64,000 bases of DNA from Effrenium voratum (GCA_963377175.1 CAUJNA010000851.1:1-64000); one strand, 5' to 3'. Counted from the first letter of the stretch, positions 50,331 through 60,449 are shown. Notes: generated by a model from the sequence alone, not told the origin. Made by a program: numbers and translations.

Positions 50331-51019
50331 CTAGTCCGGAATGCTCAGCCGCTCCGCAAGCTCCTCCGTGGCCGCGCGCGCAATCTCGTCGCACAGCGCA
50401 GCAGGAACGCTGTAGAGCAGCTCGCGTGACTGGCTGACCCTCTCGTACTGCCCCTCCATCAGCCGCGGCCCCCGCTGCGCGGCGCGGAGGTGCCTGCCGT
50501 GCTGCCACGCGCCGCAGCGGCTGCCGGGCCTGCACAGGCCTCGCCTCGGCCTCCAGCGCATGTTGGTCCACAGCCGCGTCTGCTTCCTGTACGGAGTTCC
50601 GTACTTGCAGTAGGTCACGTCCACCTGGGCTGCCTGCTGCTGCCTGCTTGCTCGCCGCCCCCTCGCCTACCTGCTTGCCTTGCCCGCTCCATGAACGGCC
50701 GGGTCTTCAGCAGCCCGGTGGCAGGGTTCTCTATGACCCACATGAGCGGGTCAAAGTGCGCAATGATCTCAAGCTGAGCACCAGCGCATCGCCCTCCAGG
50801 AGCCGTCGCGGGCGCGTCGTCAGCGCGCGGCTGTATTCCGTGCAGACGGGGCTCGCCCAGACCATGTCGAAGTGCCCCGGCGGAAACGTCGTGTAGTCCC
50901 AGCTCCGGATGTCGCACAGGATGGTGACACGATATCCAGGGAGACGACCTCCCAGCCCGCCGCCTCGAAGGCCCTGCCCACCGACTTGGTGCCGCAGAAA
51001 AGCTCCAGGAGTCTCGGCG
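50331..51019 (-). pseudogene. Second-element C5-methylase-like gene, broken
   Basis: Homologue of 9766-10407. Motif I region ([10 protein letters not shown]) lies near 51010, [14 protein letters not shown] near 50870, WVIENPATGLLKTRPFMER near 50720. There is a frame break near 50935, another near 50775, and a ~60-base Cys/Leu-type insertion at 50628-50690 absent from element 1. It still ends in LSIPD. The initiator ATG is also changed. Inactive. Confidence 0.78.
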
Positions 51020-51116
51020 TTTTTAAAGAGCAAGATCACCGCCACTGCGATGAAGACTCGCACGTTCATCGGACCGGACTTTCTTCCTACGGACAAAAAA
51101 AGGAGCCGAACTTCGC

Positions 51117-51650
51117 AATGAAGCTTGCACTCGGGCTGGACGTTCAGACCAATGCCAAGGGGGGAAAGTTCATGTCCATAGAGGACTCCCATCAGGGCGC
51201 GCTGGTGTGCAAGGTGGACGTGGAGGTGCTGCGGGAGCCCGCCAACTTCCAGGACGACGGGGCCAAGAGGGTGGGCGTGTGCTTTGCGAAGCAACACCGA
51301 CCTGGAGCTGTGGACGGAGGAGGTGGAGCAGGGCGTCATCGACAACATGATCGTCTTCCAGAAGCCCTTTCCGGGGGCCGCCCGCACCGAGCTTGAGAGC
51401 CAGCTGCAGCGCGCCGTCAAGGTGAGCGCCAAGGGCAAGCACGTCAAGTGCAAGATTGACCTGGAGCGCTGCCTCTTCTGGGACCCGGCCGGCGACCGCG
51501 TGCCACGCCCCGCGGAGTTCGCGCGTCGCAGGCCGCGCGCTTGTGGAGGCCCGGCGCGTGTGGCTGATGGGCAGGCAGTGGGGCGTGCTCTTTGAGGTGC
51601 GCCACCTCATGCTGGAGCCCCTGGAGGCGCCGTGCTGCCCGTTCGGCTAG
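51117..51650 (+). pseudogene. Second-element NAKGGKF-family gene (frame break)
   Basis: Starts MKLALGLDVQTNAKGGKFMS. Coding moves by one base near 51290 to a frame with DLELWTEEVEQGVIDNMIVF and KGKHVKCKIDLERCLFW. The homologue is 10512-10937. Its presence next to the C5-methylase in both elements marks a shared accessory block. It may be a DNA-binding protein; not established. Confidence 0.55.
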
Positions 51651-54482
51651 GCCGCCTCCAGCAGCTCGGAGCTCGTGGCCCTTGAGGCGCCCACGTACAG
51701 GCGGCGCAGCTGAGGTGGCATGACTCCAGGTCCAGGCTGTGGAGGGTGAGGCCCTGGCAGCTGGCGCAGGTCACTGCGTGGCTCGGCCGCGTGGCCTGCA
51801 GCAGGCTGAAGAACCAGGAGCGCATGCCGTTGTCCAGCCTCACTCCGTCCGGCTCCACTTCCGCCACGGCCACAAAGACCCCCTTGGGTATCTTTCCGCC
51901 GGCCCCGATGAGGCGCAGCCGGCCAAACCCTCATGCTCTGCGGGCTGTTTTGGGTTGGTATAAAATTATCACAACCGTTTTGAATTGGTACCGATTCGTA
52001 GCAACCCAAATCTACGTGGATGACTTCCAGCTCTAGCAGCTTTGAGGCCTCTGGCGCCAGGGCCCGGTTCGCCGCTGCGTTGACGGCCATGCGCTTGCTG
52101 TGGCTGATGACCAGCGTGGTGTCCGGCCACCCGGGCTTTGAGGGGTAGAGCTCCTTCAGCCTCGCCTTGGCCTGCTCCAGCGTGGGGCACGCCTCCTCGC
52201 CGACCCGCAGCCACTTCACGAAGTTGAAGATGCCGGGGTCGGAGCGCATGTTCTCCGTGAGCTCGTGCCTGTGCCCGCCGGCCAGGTCGCGGATGAGCTG
52301 GCTGTGCTCCAACGGCGCGCTGATGGGCCGCCCGGCCCAGGAGTCCAGCACGGCCGGCAGCTGCCGGAAGTCTCCCAGCAGCAGGAACTTCACGTCGGCG
52401 TTCAGCCCCACGCAGGCCAGGTCCGCCCAGAGCGCCATGTCCAGCTGCGTGATCTCCTCCACCACCAGCCAGTCCAGCTTTTGCGCGCTGCCCCCGCGCA
52501 CGTACCTGCGCACCCAGTGGTCGGCCGTCTGCGCCCCCAGGCCAGGTTCTGCGCGGAGCAGTGCGTCTTTGAGACGAGGTGCACCGCCTCGCCCTGCTCT
52601 CGCAGCCTCGCCACAATGGTGCGGGCCAGGTGCGTCTTTCCGGTGCCCGGCAGGCCCGTGAGCAGCAGGGAGGTTGCCCGCCAGGCAGTGGCCCACGGGG
52701 TCGTCCACCCCGTTCCACCTCCGTTGTTTGGGGCGCTCCGCCTCCATGCGCGGCGCCCTGCCGCTGAGCAACGGCTTCGTCTCTTCCACGCGGTAGACCG
52801 GTGTGCCGTCCGGGTGGCGCAGCGCCTCCAGCGCCCGCAGCCGCTCCGCGAAGCGCTTCGGCAGCCGCTGCGTCAGCAGGCAGTCCGTCTTCACCTGCGC
52901 CAGGTAGCGCGGCGGCGCGTCCAGGATGCGCCGGGCCTTGGCCACCACACAGTGCTCAAAGCCCAGGACCGCGTCATGGATGGGGCGGTAGGTGCCGTTG
53001 CTCAGCAGCCTTCTGGCGTAGACGAAGTCCACACCATGCCCGGCGAAGGCCTGAGAGAAGTCCGCGCCCGCGCCGTCCAGCTCGCTGCTGCTGCTGCGCA
53101 CGCTGTAGACCACCTCCGTGCTGCGCGCCCACAGGCCTATCATCGCGTTCGGCCACGCGGCGTCCAGGCGCTCCAGCGCGCGCCGCAGCGTCGCCGCGTC
53201 CACGTGGCTCCGCGCGGAGATGCCCAACACAATGTGGTCCCAGCGGCAGACGCCCAGGTCCAGCATCGCGGCCAGCGAAACCTTCGGGTACCAGCCGGGC
53301 CCCACGTACGGCAACAGATTAAGGCAGGACTGCCTCGTGCGCAGCAGCCCTCCACAAAGCCCAGGTCCGGCAGCACGCCGTCCACGGGCTCAACGCCGTC
53401 TGCCGGGCACAGGATGGGCAGGGGGCGTTGGCCAGCCCGTTGCGCCTGCAGCGCACCACGTCCACGCCGACGTACAGAGCGTCTCTATTGCGGGACGCTT
53501 GCGCACGCCGCGCCTCAAAGACAAGAGGAGGCAGCTTGGGGCTCCGGGCGTACTCCATGACTCCGGGGGCCACGCGGCTCTCCAGGCTGGTGGGCTGCGC
53601 GCTCTCTCTCAGCGTCTTCTCGCTGTGGCAGTCGCCGCGCAGCGCCTGCAGGGTTTGTGCGCTGCCCCACCGGCGCCACGTGGTCCAGCTCGCAGGTGCC
53701 GGCCGTCAGCCCGCAGCCGCACAGCGCGCTTGCCGTCCTGCGCGGCCAGGGTCTTCTGCCTCTCCGCCGCGCCGGGCACCTCCCGTTTTGCCTTGAGCAG
53801 CTTCAGGAAGATCTCGTGCGCCAGCCCGGCCAGGCGCTGTCCCCGGTACTTCTGCCCCAGCGCCTCGCACCACCTCCGCAGCACCTCCAGCAGCTCTCGG
53901 ATCCTGGTGCCCCGCCTCAGCCTCAGCCTGCAGTACTGCGCCGGCTGATGGCCGCCTTGGGGCTCTCGCCGACGGCCATGAGCTGGCGCCGCGCCTCGCG
54001 CAGGTCTCGCACCAGAACAGCCCCGGCTGCACGTCCGCGGCGTCAAAGCGCCTCCACCCGCGCCGCCTGCCTCTCCAGCACCCGCTTCACGGCCCTGTAC
54101 ATGTAGCAGTGCCGTCGAAGGCCAAGAAGCACACGGTGCGGTGCTCCTTCAGCGCCGGGTCGTAGCTGTCCACGAGGTCGCCCTGCGAGCTCAGCACGCG
54201 CATCGGCGCGTTGCGCCACACGCAGAACTCTCGCACCTCCTCGGCGGAGACGCCGAGGCGCCTCCAGTCGTGGCGCAGCATGGCGTCAAAGTCGGCGCAC
54301 ACCTCCTCCACGCTCAGCTGCAGCAGCTCGGCCAGCTGCCGGGGCACGCAGAGCGGCTTGTCCTCAAAGGCGCTCTGCAGCAGCGCGTAGGCCCCCGGGC
54401 CGCGCCGCAAGTTCAGCACGACGGCTCCATCCGCCCCCGTGCAAGCCCGGGCGCCGCCGTCCGCTGTCGTTGTCTCGCCCAA
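51647..54482 (-). pseudogene. HNH endonuclease / SF1 helicase replication protein (frame breaks)
   Basis: About 945 codons on the minus strand in several frames. Order: N-terminal unrecognised region from 54482; HNH-type site with CGCG, ELDHVAP (~53690) and DCHSEKT (~53620); a region with VDVVRCRRNGLANA, PYVGPGWYPKVSL, NAMIGLWARST and LAQVKTDCLLTQ, whose spacing loosely recalls polymerase palm motifs but which I cannot assign; then a Pif1/RecD-like SF1 helicase with Walker A GLPGTGKT (~52640), LVVEEITQLD (~52450), LLGDFRQLPAV (~52370), ENMRSD, CQGLTL (~51750) and C-terminal RLYVGASRATSSEL. It occupies the replication slot that the protein-primed polymerase fills in element 1. It is broken by frame changes and a 62-base insertion. 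Confidence 0.65.
51949..52010. mobile_element. 62-base MITE-like insertion in the helicase gene
   Basis: TTTGGGTTG at the left and CAACCCAAA at the right form 9-bp inverted ends around A/T-rich sequence. Its base composition contrasts sharply with the GC-rich helicase gene. No clear target duplication. Confidence 0.6.
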
Positions 54483-54523
54483 CTTGCCATTCTTTTTTTA
54501 CGGTCCAGTTTTTTTTGCTCGGC

Positions 54524-54580
54524 CGCGCATTCTCCCCGATCATGCGTGCCCCTGAAATGGCCGGGGAGAATAGCGCGTTT
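54524..54580. repeat. Imperfect palindrome
   Basis: CGCGCATTCTCCCCG and CGGGGAGAATAGCGCG are inverted copies (one extra base) around ~25 bases. It lies just upstream of the helicase gene's start, between A/T-rich runs. Confidence 0.65.
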
Positions 54581-54615
54581 TGCGGCATGTGCCCCCCAAA
54601 CCCCGAAGTTTTTTG

Positions 54616-54903
54616 TCAGGCTGTTGTGCGTGGCGATGGCGCTGGGGGAGTCTCCAAGCAGGCGTGTAGGAAGGCTAGGAGTGCCGAGCAGGCGCAGTGC
54701 CGGGCAGGCGTACGCCGAACAGACTTTTTTTTCGCCCGCCCAGTCCACCGTTCCAGCCTCGCGATTTCCGTCTTCCTCCGAGAAAGCTCCTCGCCCGTGA
54801 GCTCGCGCCCGACACCGTAGTTGCGGCGCGTCCGACCGGTGGCCACTTCGGTTCGCAAATTCGTGAGTCTGCGCAAGAGAGGCGACAGGTATTGTTTCGC
54901 CAT
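54616..54903 (-). CDS. Small basic hypothetical protein
   Basis: A 95-residue frame from an ATG at 54903: MAKQYLSPLLRRLTNLRTEV, then a basic helical part with GEELSRRKTEIARLERW. The first ~62 residues look like genuine protein; the tail (RTPARHCACSALLAF) reads through GTGCCGAGCAGGC-type hairpin sequence. Not recognised. Confidence 0.4.
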   Translation of the reverse strand: MAKQYLSPLLRRLTNLRTEVATGRTRRNYGVGRELTGEELSRRKTEIARLERWTGRAKKKSVRRTPARHCACSALLAFLHACLETPPAPSPRTTA

Positions 54904-55069
54904 GGCGAAATGAAGGTCGGCTTGCGTTGCTCGCTTTCTGTCACAGCCTTTTAAAGTTTGAGCCTCAGAACGCGCGGCTGAGAACGTCGGTTTTTTTGTA
55001 TGACGGGGCAGTGCCAGTGCTCGGTCAGGAAAGCGGCTCTGCAAAGAAGCGTGCTCTGCCAGGAAGGGA

Positions 55070-56130
55070 ATGGGGGCGAGTCAGCTTTGGAGTTGTGTGT
55101 TGTTGTTGTCTACTTTCTTTTTTTGGGGGGCGGGGGTGAGTGCTTCCGGGTTGGGCGAAGGGGGGATGGGGGCGAGTCAGCTTTGGAGTTGTGTGTTGTT
55201 GTTGTCTACTTTCTTTTTTTGGGCGGGGGTGAGTCAGCTTCCGGGTTGGGCGAAGGGGGGATGGGGGCGAGTCAGCTTTGGAGTTGTGTGTTGTTGTTGT
55301 CTACTTTCTTTTTTTGGGGGGCGGGGGTGAGTCAGCTTCCGGGTTGGGCGAAGGGGGGATGGGGGCGAGTCAGCTTTGGAGTTGTGTGTTGTTGTTGTCT
55401 ACTTTCTTTTTTTGGGGGGCGGGGGCGAGTCAGCTTCCGGGTTGGGTGAGTTGTCTTCTGCGGGGAATTGAGGCGAGTCAGCTTCCGGGTTGGGTGAGTT
55501 GTCTTCTGCGGGGAATTGAGGCGAGTCAGCTTCCGGGTTGGGTGAGTTGCTTTCTGCGGGGAATTGAGGCGAGTCAGCTTCCGGGTTGGGTGAGTTGTCT
55601 TCTGCGGGGAATTGAGGCGAGTCAGCTTCCGGGGGGGCGAAGGGGGGATGGGGGCGAGTCAGCTTTGGAGTTGGGTGTTGTTGTTGTCTACTTTCTTTTT
55701 TTTGGGGGCGGGGGTGAGTCAGCTTCCGGGGGGCGAAGGGGGGATGGGGGCGAGTCAGCTTTGGAGTTGTGTGTTGTTGTTGTCTACTTTCTTTTTTTGG
55801 GGGGCGGGGGCGAGTCAGCTTTGGAGTTGGGTGTTGTTGTTGTCTACTTTTTTTTTTTGGGGGCGGGGGCGAGTCAGCTTCCGGGTTGTGTGTGTTGTCT
55901 TCTGCGGGGAATTGAGGCGAGTCAGCTTCCGGGTTGGGTGAGTTGTCTTCTGCGGGGAATTGCGGCGAGTCAGCTTCCGGGTTGGGTGTGTTGTCTTCTG
56001 CGGGGGATGGAGGCGAGTCAGCTTCCGGGTTGTGTGATGTCGTCTTCTGCGGGGGATGGAGGCGAGTCAGCTTCCGGGTTGTGTGATGTCGTCTTCTGCG
56101 GGGGATGGAGGCGAGTCAGCTTTGGAGTTG
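55070..56130. repeat. Minisatellite of ~45-105-base units
   Basis: Repeated GCGAGTCAGCTTTGGAGTTG, TGTTGTTGTTGTCTACTTTC, T-run/G-run and GAGTCAGCTTCCGGGTTGGG blocks in variable order. Long frames across it are produced by the repetition. 56131-56327 shows nothing recognisable. Confidence 0.88.
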
Positions 56131-56327
56131 TGTGTGTTGTCTTCTTCTTTTGGAGGGAACGGTGTGAAAAATTGGAAGCTGACTGACGCCACTTGACGAC
56201 AATGTCAAGTGTACCTTGAATCCCTGAGAAATCTACCATGTGTAACTTTTGTGCGTCGTAAAAGGAGAAAACATCATCATTGCCATAATGTCTAATGTTT
56301 TCTTTAAACCCACAAACTACAAACTTT

Positions 56328-56371
56328 CCCTGGTTGATCCTGCCAGTAGTCATATATGCTTGTCTCAAAGA
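56328..56371 (+). rRNA. Fragment of the 18S rRNA 5' end
   Basis: TGGTTGATCCTGCCAGTAGT followed by CATATATGCTTGTCTCAAAG matches the universal start of eukaryotic 18S rRNA except for two extra bases (CATATATGC for CATATGC). Only ~44 bases are present, so it is a captured scrap and not a gene. Confidence 0.85.
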
Positions 56372-56486
56372 CGGTCATCAACACTTGGCCACATCCAGTG
56401 TGGGCACGAGGGTCGACTTGGCATGTGTACAATTTCTGTTGCCGCCTCTTTGCGCCGTCGTTGCCTCGCTTCCCCTCGCGCCGACG

Positions 56487-57409
56487 ATGTCTGCCCCTGC
56501 GGGCGCTTTGACTGCGCACGAGCGCCTGCTCGCCGCCGTGAGTGCGGCTGACGCACTGCCGAGAGGCACCACCTTTGAGAAGGTGAAGGGGCCAGGGATC
56601 GGCCTCCGTGCAGCGCACGGACGGAGACGAGCTGGTGAAAAGCGCAACGGCCTGCGCGCGCCGGCTCAACCAACGCCTGAGCCGGATGAGGAAGCTCGGC
56701 ATGGATGCCACGACTGAGCCCGCTCTCGCAGAGGCGCCCATCAAAAGTGAGCCCGCTCCTGCCGAGGCGCCTGAGCCCGCTCCTGCCGAGGAGCCTGAGC
56801 CCGCTCCTGCCGAGGCGCCTGAGCCCGCTCCTGCCGAGGCGCCTGAGCCCGCTCCTGCCGAGGCGCCCACTGAGCCTGCCGAGGCGCCTGAGCCCGCTCC
56901 TGCCGAGGCGCCCACTGAGCCTGCCAAGGCGCCTGAGCCCGCTCCTTCCTGCCGAGGCGCCTGAGCCCGCTCCTGCCGAGGCGCCCACTGAGCCTGCCGA
57001 GGCGCCTGAGTCCACTCCTGCCGAGGCGCCCACTCCTGCCGAGGCGCTTGAGCCCACAATATTGCCGAGGCGCCTGAGCCCGCTCCTGCCATGAGCAGTG
57101 CGCCTCTTCTCGCCATCCAGAGTCTCTGGCAGATGCTGGCCGCAGAGCAAACGCCGGGCAATATCGAGATGTACAGATTATTTCGGCGCTTGGGCAGCGC
57201 CATAAGCAGAGGATCTCCGGGTCATCCGGCAGGAACTGCGAGAGTTTCGCAAGTTCATGGAGTCTCATTACAAACAATTTTTCGGCCCTTGCCTTCTCCG
57301 CGTCTCGGTGAGCACAGGCATATCTTGCCTCACTAATCTGTTGGCCGAAGTGCAAGCGAGGATCGCCTCGCTTGCCCGCGGCAAGAAGCGCAGGGCGGAC
57401 GAGCCGTAG
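56487..57409 (+). pseudogene. Hypothetical protein with PAEAPEPA repeats (frame breaks)
   Basis: Starts MSAPAGALTAHERLLAAVSA. A frame change near 56610 leads to DELVKSATACARRLNQRLS, then ~10 Pro/Ala/Glu units of the EAPEPAPA type, and finally, in another frame, DLRVIRQELREFRKFMESHY and ending GKKRRADEP at 57409. The repeat recalls the Lys-rich KAAP repeat of the element-1 core-like protein in design but is acidic. Not recognised. It may belong to the third virus-like fragment. Confidence 0.45.
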
Positions 57410-57513
57410 CTTTTCAGGCGAACACGTGGCGCAGAGAAAAACAGATCGTGATTGCGTCGTTTGGCAACGAGTGCCCCAAACCCTAAAGGGACATTTGTGC
57501 GGTTTTGCGCCAC

Positions 57514-57564
57514 AAAATGCTATTAGTCCAGGCCCTACATGTAGACCCTGGACTAATAGCTTTT
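57514..57564. repeat. Palindrome of the AATGCTATTAGTCCAG family
   Basis: AAAATGCTATTAGTCCAGG pairs with CCTGGACTAATAGCTTTT around CCCTACATGTAGAC. It has the same GGTTTTGCGC leader as the copies at 49.4 kb, showing a dispersed family. 57565-57865 shows no other feature. Confidence 0.85.
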
Positions 57565-57865
57565 GCACGGTTTTGCACGGGTTGCCCATGCCAGCCCCGC
57601 TCATTTGATTGGTTCGCCCAACCCGTTGGTTTCCCGAGGACCCAAACCCTAACCCAAAAAGGAGCTGAGCAGGGTCCGGGAATTCCCCCCCAGCCCGCAC
57701 AATGTCTCAAAACCTTTTTTCTCCCAGTTTTTTCGCTCGATCAGGATCAGGCAATTCCAACTTGAGTGTGATCAAAGTTTTTTTTTGCGCCAAAAGGGGC
57801 TTGCTTCAAGCGTCCCTGGACGCAGGGAGGCCTGGTCGTGCCTAAAAAATCATTTTCAAAGGAGG

Positions 57866-58444
57866 CTAGTCGAGGGTCCTGGGCCTCGGAGGCGCCAGGA
57901 AGTCGTCCAGCTGCCTGCCCCGTCTCGTCAGCCGGCCCGCCGCGTTGCCGCTGCCCTGCGGCGCCGGCAGCGCCAGCTTCAGCAGGGTCTCCCGGCCCTC
58001 CGTGCTGCGGACGGTCATGGAGTCCACGGCCCCCAGCTGCTGCACGTCGCCGTACTGAGGGTTGAAGCTCCTCGCCGCGTTCGTCGGCGCTCGGAAGGCG
58101 CCCGCGTCCTCCACCGCCTTCACGCGCCGGTCGGTGAGGTCCTGGTTGTGCTGGAACTTGTCGGCGTTGTCTTGGAGGACCCTGAACTCTGTGGCCGGCT
58201 GCTTCTCCACGTCCTCGGGCGCGCCGTGCACCGTCTCGTGGGGCCGCGCGTTGGAGGCCCCGGCCGCCCGCTCGAAGTGGTCGCTCCACTGCCCGCCCTT
58301 GCGCGCCACCCTCGTGGCCAGGTCCTTCTTCAGCGTCTGGATGCCCCGGTCCACCACGGCAATGGCGTTGCGGTCCTCGGGCCGCTTCGTCCGGCGCACG
58401 GCTTCGGGCAGAGACCTGCGCACGATGGAGCCAGTGTCCGCCAT
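57866..58444 (-). CDS. Hypothetical protein next to the third satellite copy
   Basis: A 192-residue uninterrupted protein starting MADTGSIVRRSLPEAVRR and ending RRGRQLDDFLAPPRPRTLD. It is charged and hydrophilic, without cysteine clusters or membrane segments (GIQTLKKDLATRVARKGGQW, NADKFQHNQDLTDRRVKAV). Relative to the satellite it takes the place that the 9060-9731 gene has in element 1, so it may be an accessory gene of another element lineage. Not recognised. Confidence 0.55.
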   Translation of the reverse strand: MADTGSIVRRSLPEAVRRTKRPEDRNAIAVVDRGIQTLKKDLATRVARKGGQWSDHFERAAGASNARPHETVHGAPEDVEKQPATEFRVLQDNADKFQHNQDLTDRRVKAVEDAGAFRAPTNAARSFNPQYGDVQQLGAVDSMTVRSTEGRETLLKLALPAPQGSGNAAGRLTRRGRQLDDFLAPPRPRTLD

Positions 58445-58639
58445 AATCGCACACTGCTTCGTAGTTGGTGATAACATACGAGACATCAGCTGCGTGCCTC
58501 CATGTCGGCGGGCTGGCGCGGCTCTGCCGGGCAGGTTCGCCGAAACTTTAGACAGTTGTCCCCCCACAGGACAACTGGATTTTTTTTTTCGCTCGCCGGG
58601 CTGGAGGCAATAAGATCCGTCTCTCGGCGATGATCCGTC

Positions 58640-59990
58640 TTGGACCATGATAGATTTTTTATTCTCAGGAGAGGCGCTCACCGGGCTGGCGGTGGAAAAA
58701 ACCGTCTCGGACCTGGGAATAAAAGTCTTTTAAGGAGAGGCGCTCGCCGGGCTGGAGGCAATAAGATCCGTCTCTCGGCGATGATGCGTCTCGGACCATG
58801 ATAAATTTTTTATTCTCAGGAGAGGCGCTCGCCGGGTTGGTGGTGGAAAGATCCGTCTCTCGGCGATGATCCGTCTCGGGTGGAATCCGCGGCCTCCTAG
58901 CTTCAGAGCTGCAACGCCTCTTCCAATTGAGCTATGGATCCTTGCTACACTTGGATTTATTCACAGGAGAGGCGCTCACCGGGCTGGAGGCGGAAAGATC
59001 CGTCTCGGGGATTTCTTGCTCCCAGGAGAGGCGCTCACCGGGCTGGAGGCGGAAAGATCCGTCTCGGGGAATTTCCTATCTCGAAAATTTCTTGCTCCCA
59101 GGAGAGGCGCTCACCGGGCTGGAGGCGGAAAGATCAGTCTCGGGGATTTCTTGCTCTCAGGAGAGGCGATCCGTCTCGGGGAATTTCCTATTCCCAGGGG
59201 ATGGAAAGATCCGTCTCGAAAATTTCTTGCTCCCAGGAGAGGTCACTGGGCTGGAGGCGGAAAGATCCGTCTCGGGATTTTTCTATTCCCAGGAGAGGCG
59301 GTCACTGGGTTGGAGGCGGAAAGATCCGTCTTGGGGAATTTCCTATTCCCAGGAGATGGAAAGATCCGTCTCGAAAATTTCTTGCTCCCAGGAGAGGGCT
59401 GGAGGTGGAAAGATCCGTCTCGGGGATTTCTTGCTCCCAGGAGAGGCGCTCACCGGGCTGGAGGCGGGAAGATCCGTCTCGGGGAATTTCCTATTCCCAG
59501 GAGATGGAAAGATCCGTCTCGAAAATTTCTTGTTCCCAGGAGAGGCGGTCACTGGGTTGGAGGCGGAAAGATCCGTCTCGGGATTTTTCTATTCCCAGGA
59601 GAGGCGCTCACTGGGTTGGAGGCGGAAAGATCCGTCTCGGGGAATTTCCTATTCCCAGGAGATGGAAAGATCCGTCTCGAAAATTTCTTGTTCCCAGGAG
59701 AGGCGGTCACTGGGCTGGAGGTGGAAAGATCCGTCTCGAAAATTTCTTGTTCCCAGGAGAGGCGGTCACTGGGCTGGAGGCGGAAAGATCCGTCTCGGGA
59801 TTTTTCTATTCCCAGGAAATGGAAAGATCCGTCTCGAAAATTTCTTGTTCCCAGGAGAGGCGGTCACTGGGCTGGAGGTGGAGGGGAAAGATCCGGTCTC
59901 GGGATTTTCTATTCCCAGGAGAGGCGGTCACTGGGCGTCGGAAAGATCCGTCTCGGAGATCCGTCTCGGGCCGAGGGAGGAAAATGAATT
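58640..59990. repeat. Capsid-downstream satellite, inverted copy
   Basis: Tandem units with GGAGAGGCGCTCACCGGGCT, GGAGGCGGAAAGATCCGTCT and CGGGGATTTC blocks, the reverse complement of the 7100-8935 satellite. All three forward frames stay open for 360-380 codons, an artefact of the repeat. Confidence 0.9.
58880..58942 (-). other. Truncated tRNA-like sequence
   Basis: On the minus strand: GGATCCATAGCTCAATTGGA (box A), then the anticodon-arm-like part, but the box-B region is deleted. It lies inside the satellite, a remnant of 60016-60096. Confidence 0.5.
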
Positions 59991-60015
59991 CCCAAAAGGC
60001 ACTCGCCCGAAATAA

Positions 60016-60096
60016 TGATCCGCGCCCGGGTGGAATCGAGCCCGCGGTCTGCAAGCTTCAGAGCTGCAGAGCCTCTTCCAATTGAGCTATGGATCC
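60016..60096 (-). other. tRNA-like sequence after the capsid fragment
   Basis: On the minus strand it begins GGATCCATAGCTCAATTGG three bases after the capsid stop. It has a stem CTGCAG/TTGCAG and box-B-like GGGCTCGATTCC. GATCC near the 5' end can pair with GGATC near the 3' end, better than in element 1. Same order as 7006-7090. Confidence 0.55.
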
Positions 60097-60099
60097 TTA

Positions 60100-60447
60100 C
60101 TAGTCAAGCACGGAGACTCCAGTGCCAGAGAGCGTCACCAGCTGATAGGCTATCAGGTGAATGAACACGTCCGTCATCGTGCCGTCGAGCGCCTTGAAAG
60201 TGAACCGAGCCAGGTCGCCCGAACGGGTGCTGACGCCACTGAGGGGCATCTTGGGCACGCGCTCTGTCGGGAAGCCCGCGATGAAGCTGTGGCGCAGGTA
60301 GCCCGCGCGGTCGATGTCGATGTTGCGCACCGTGTCGTCGTAGGTCCCCGCAAGGACCGAGAGGAAGTGGAAGTGCTCCGAGGCTCCCTTCATAGGGTTG
60401 TGCGGGTACTGCAGGCTGCCCAGCTGCATCTGCGACTCCAGGAGACT
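60100..60447 (-). pseudogene. 3' fragment of the major capsid gene, third copy
   Basis: Encodes the last ~113 capsid residues; the 109 from MQLGSLQYPHNPMKG to the stop are identical to element 1, although about ten bases differ, all silent. The fragment is cut abruptly at about 60447, where unrelated sequence starts. Confidence 0.88.
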
Positions 60448-60449
60448 TC

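Noticed and set aside
55278..56186. A 302-codon frame
   Set aside because: Generated by the minisatellite; low complexity (SQLPGWVSCLLRG repeats) with no conserved boundary.
58866..60085. Three overlapping 360-380-codon frames
   Set aside because: All three phases stay open because the satellite unit lacks stops; the products are pure repeat.
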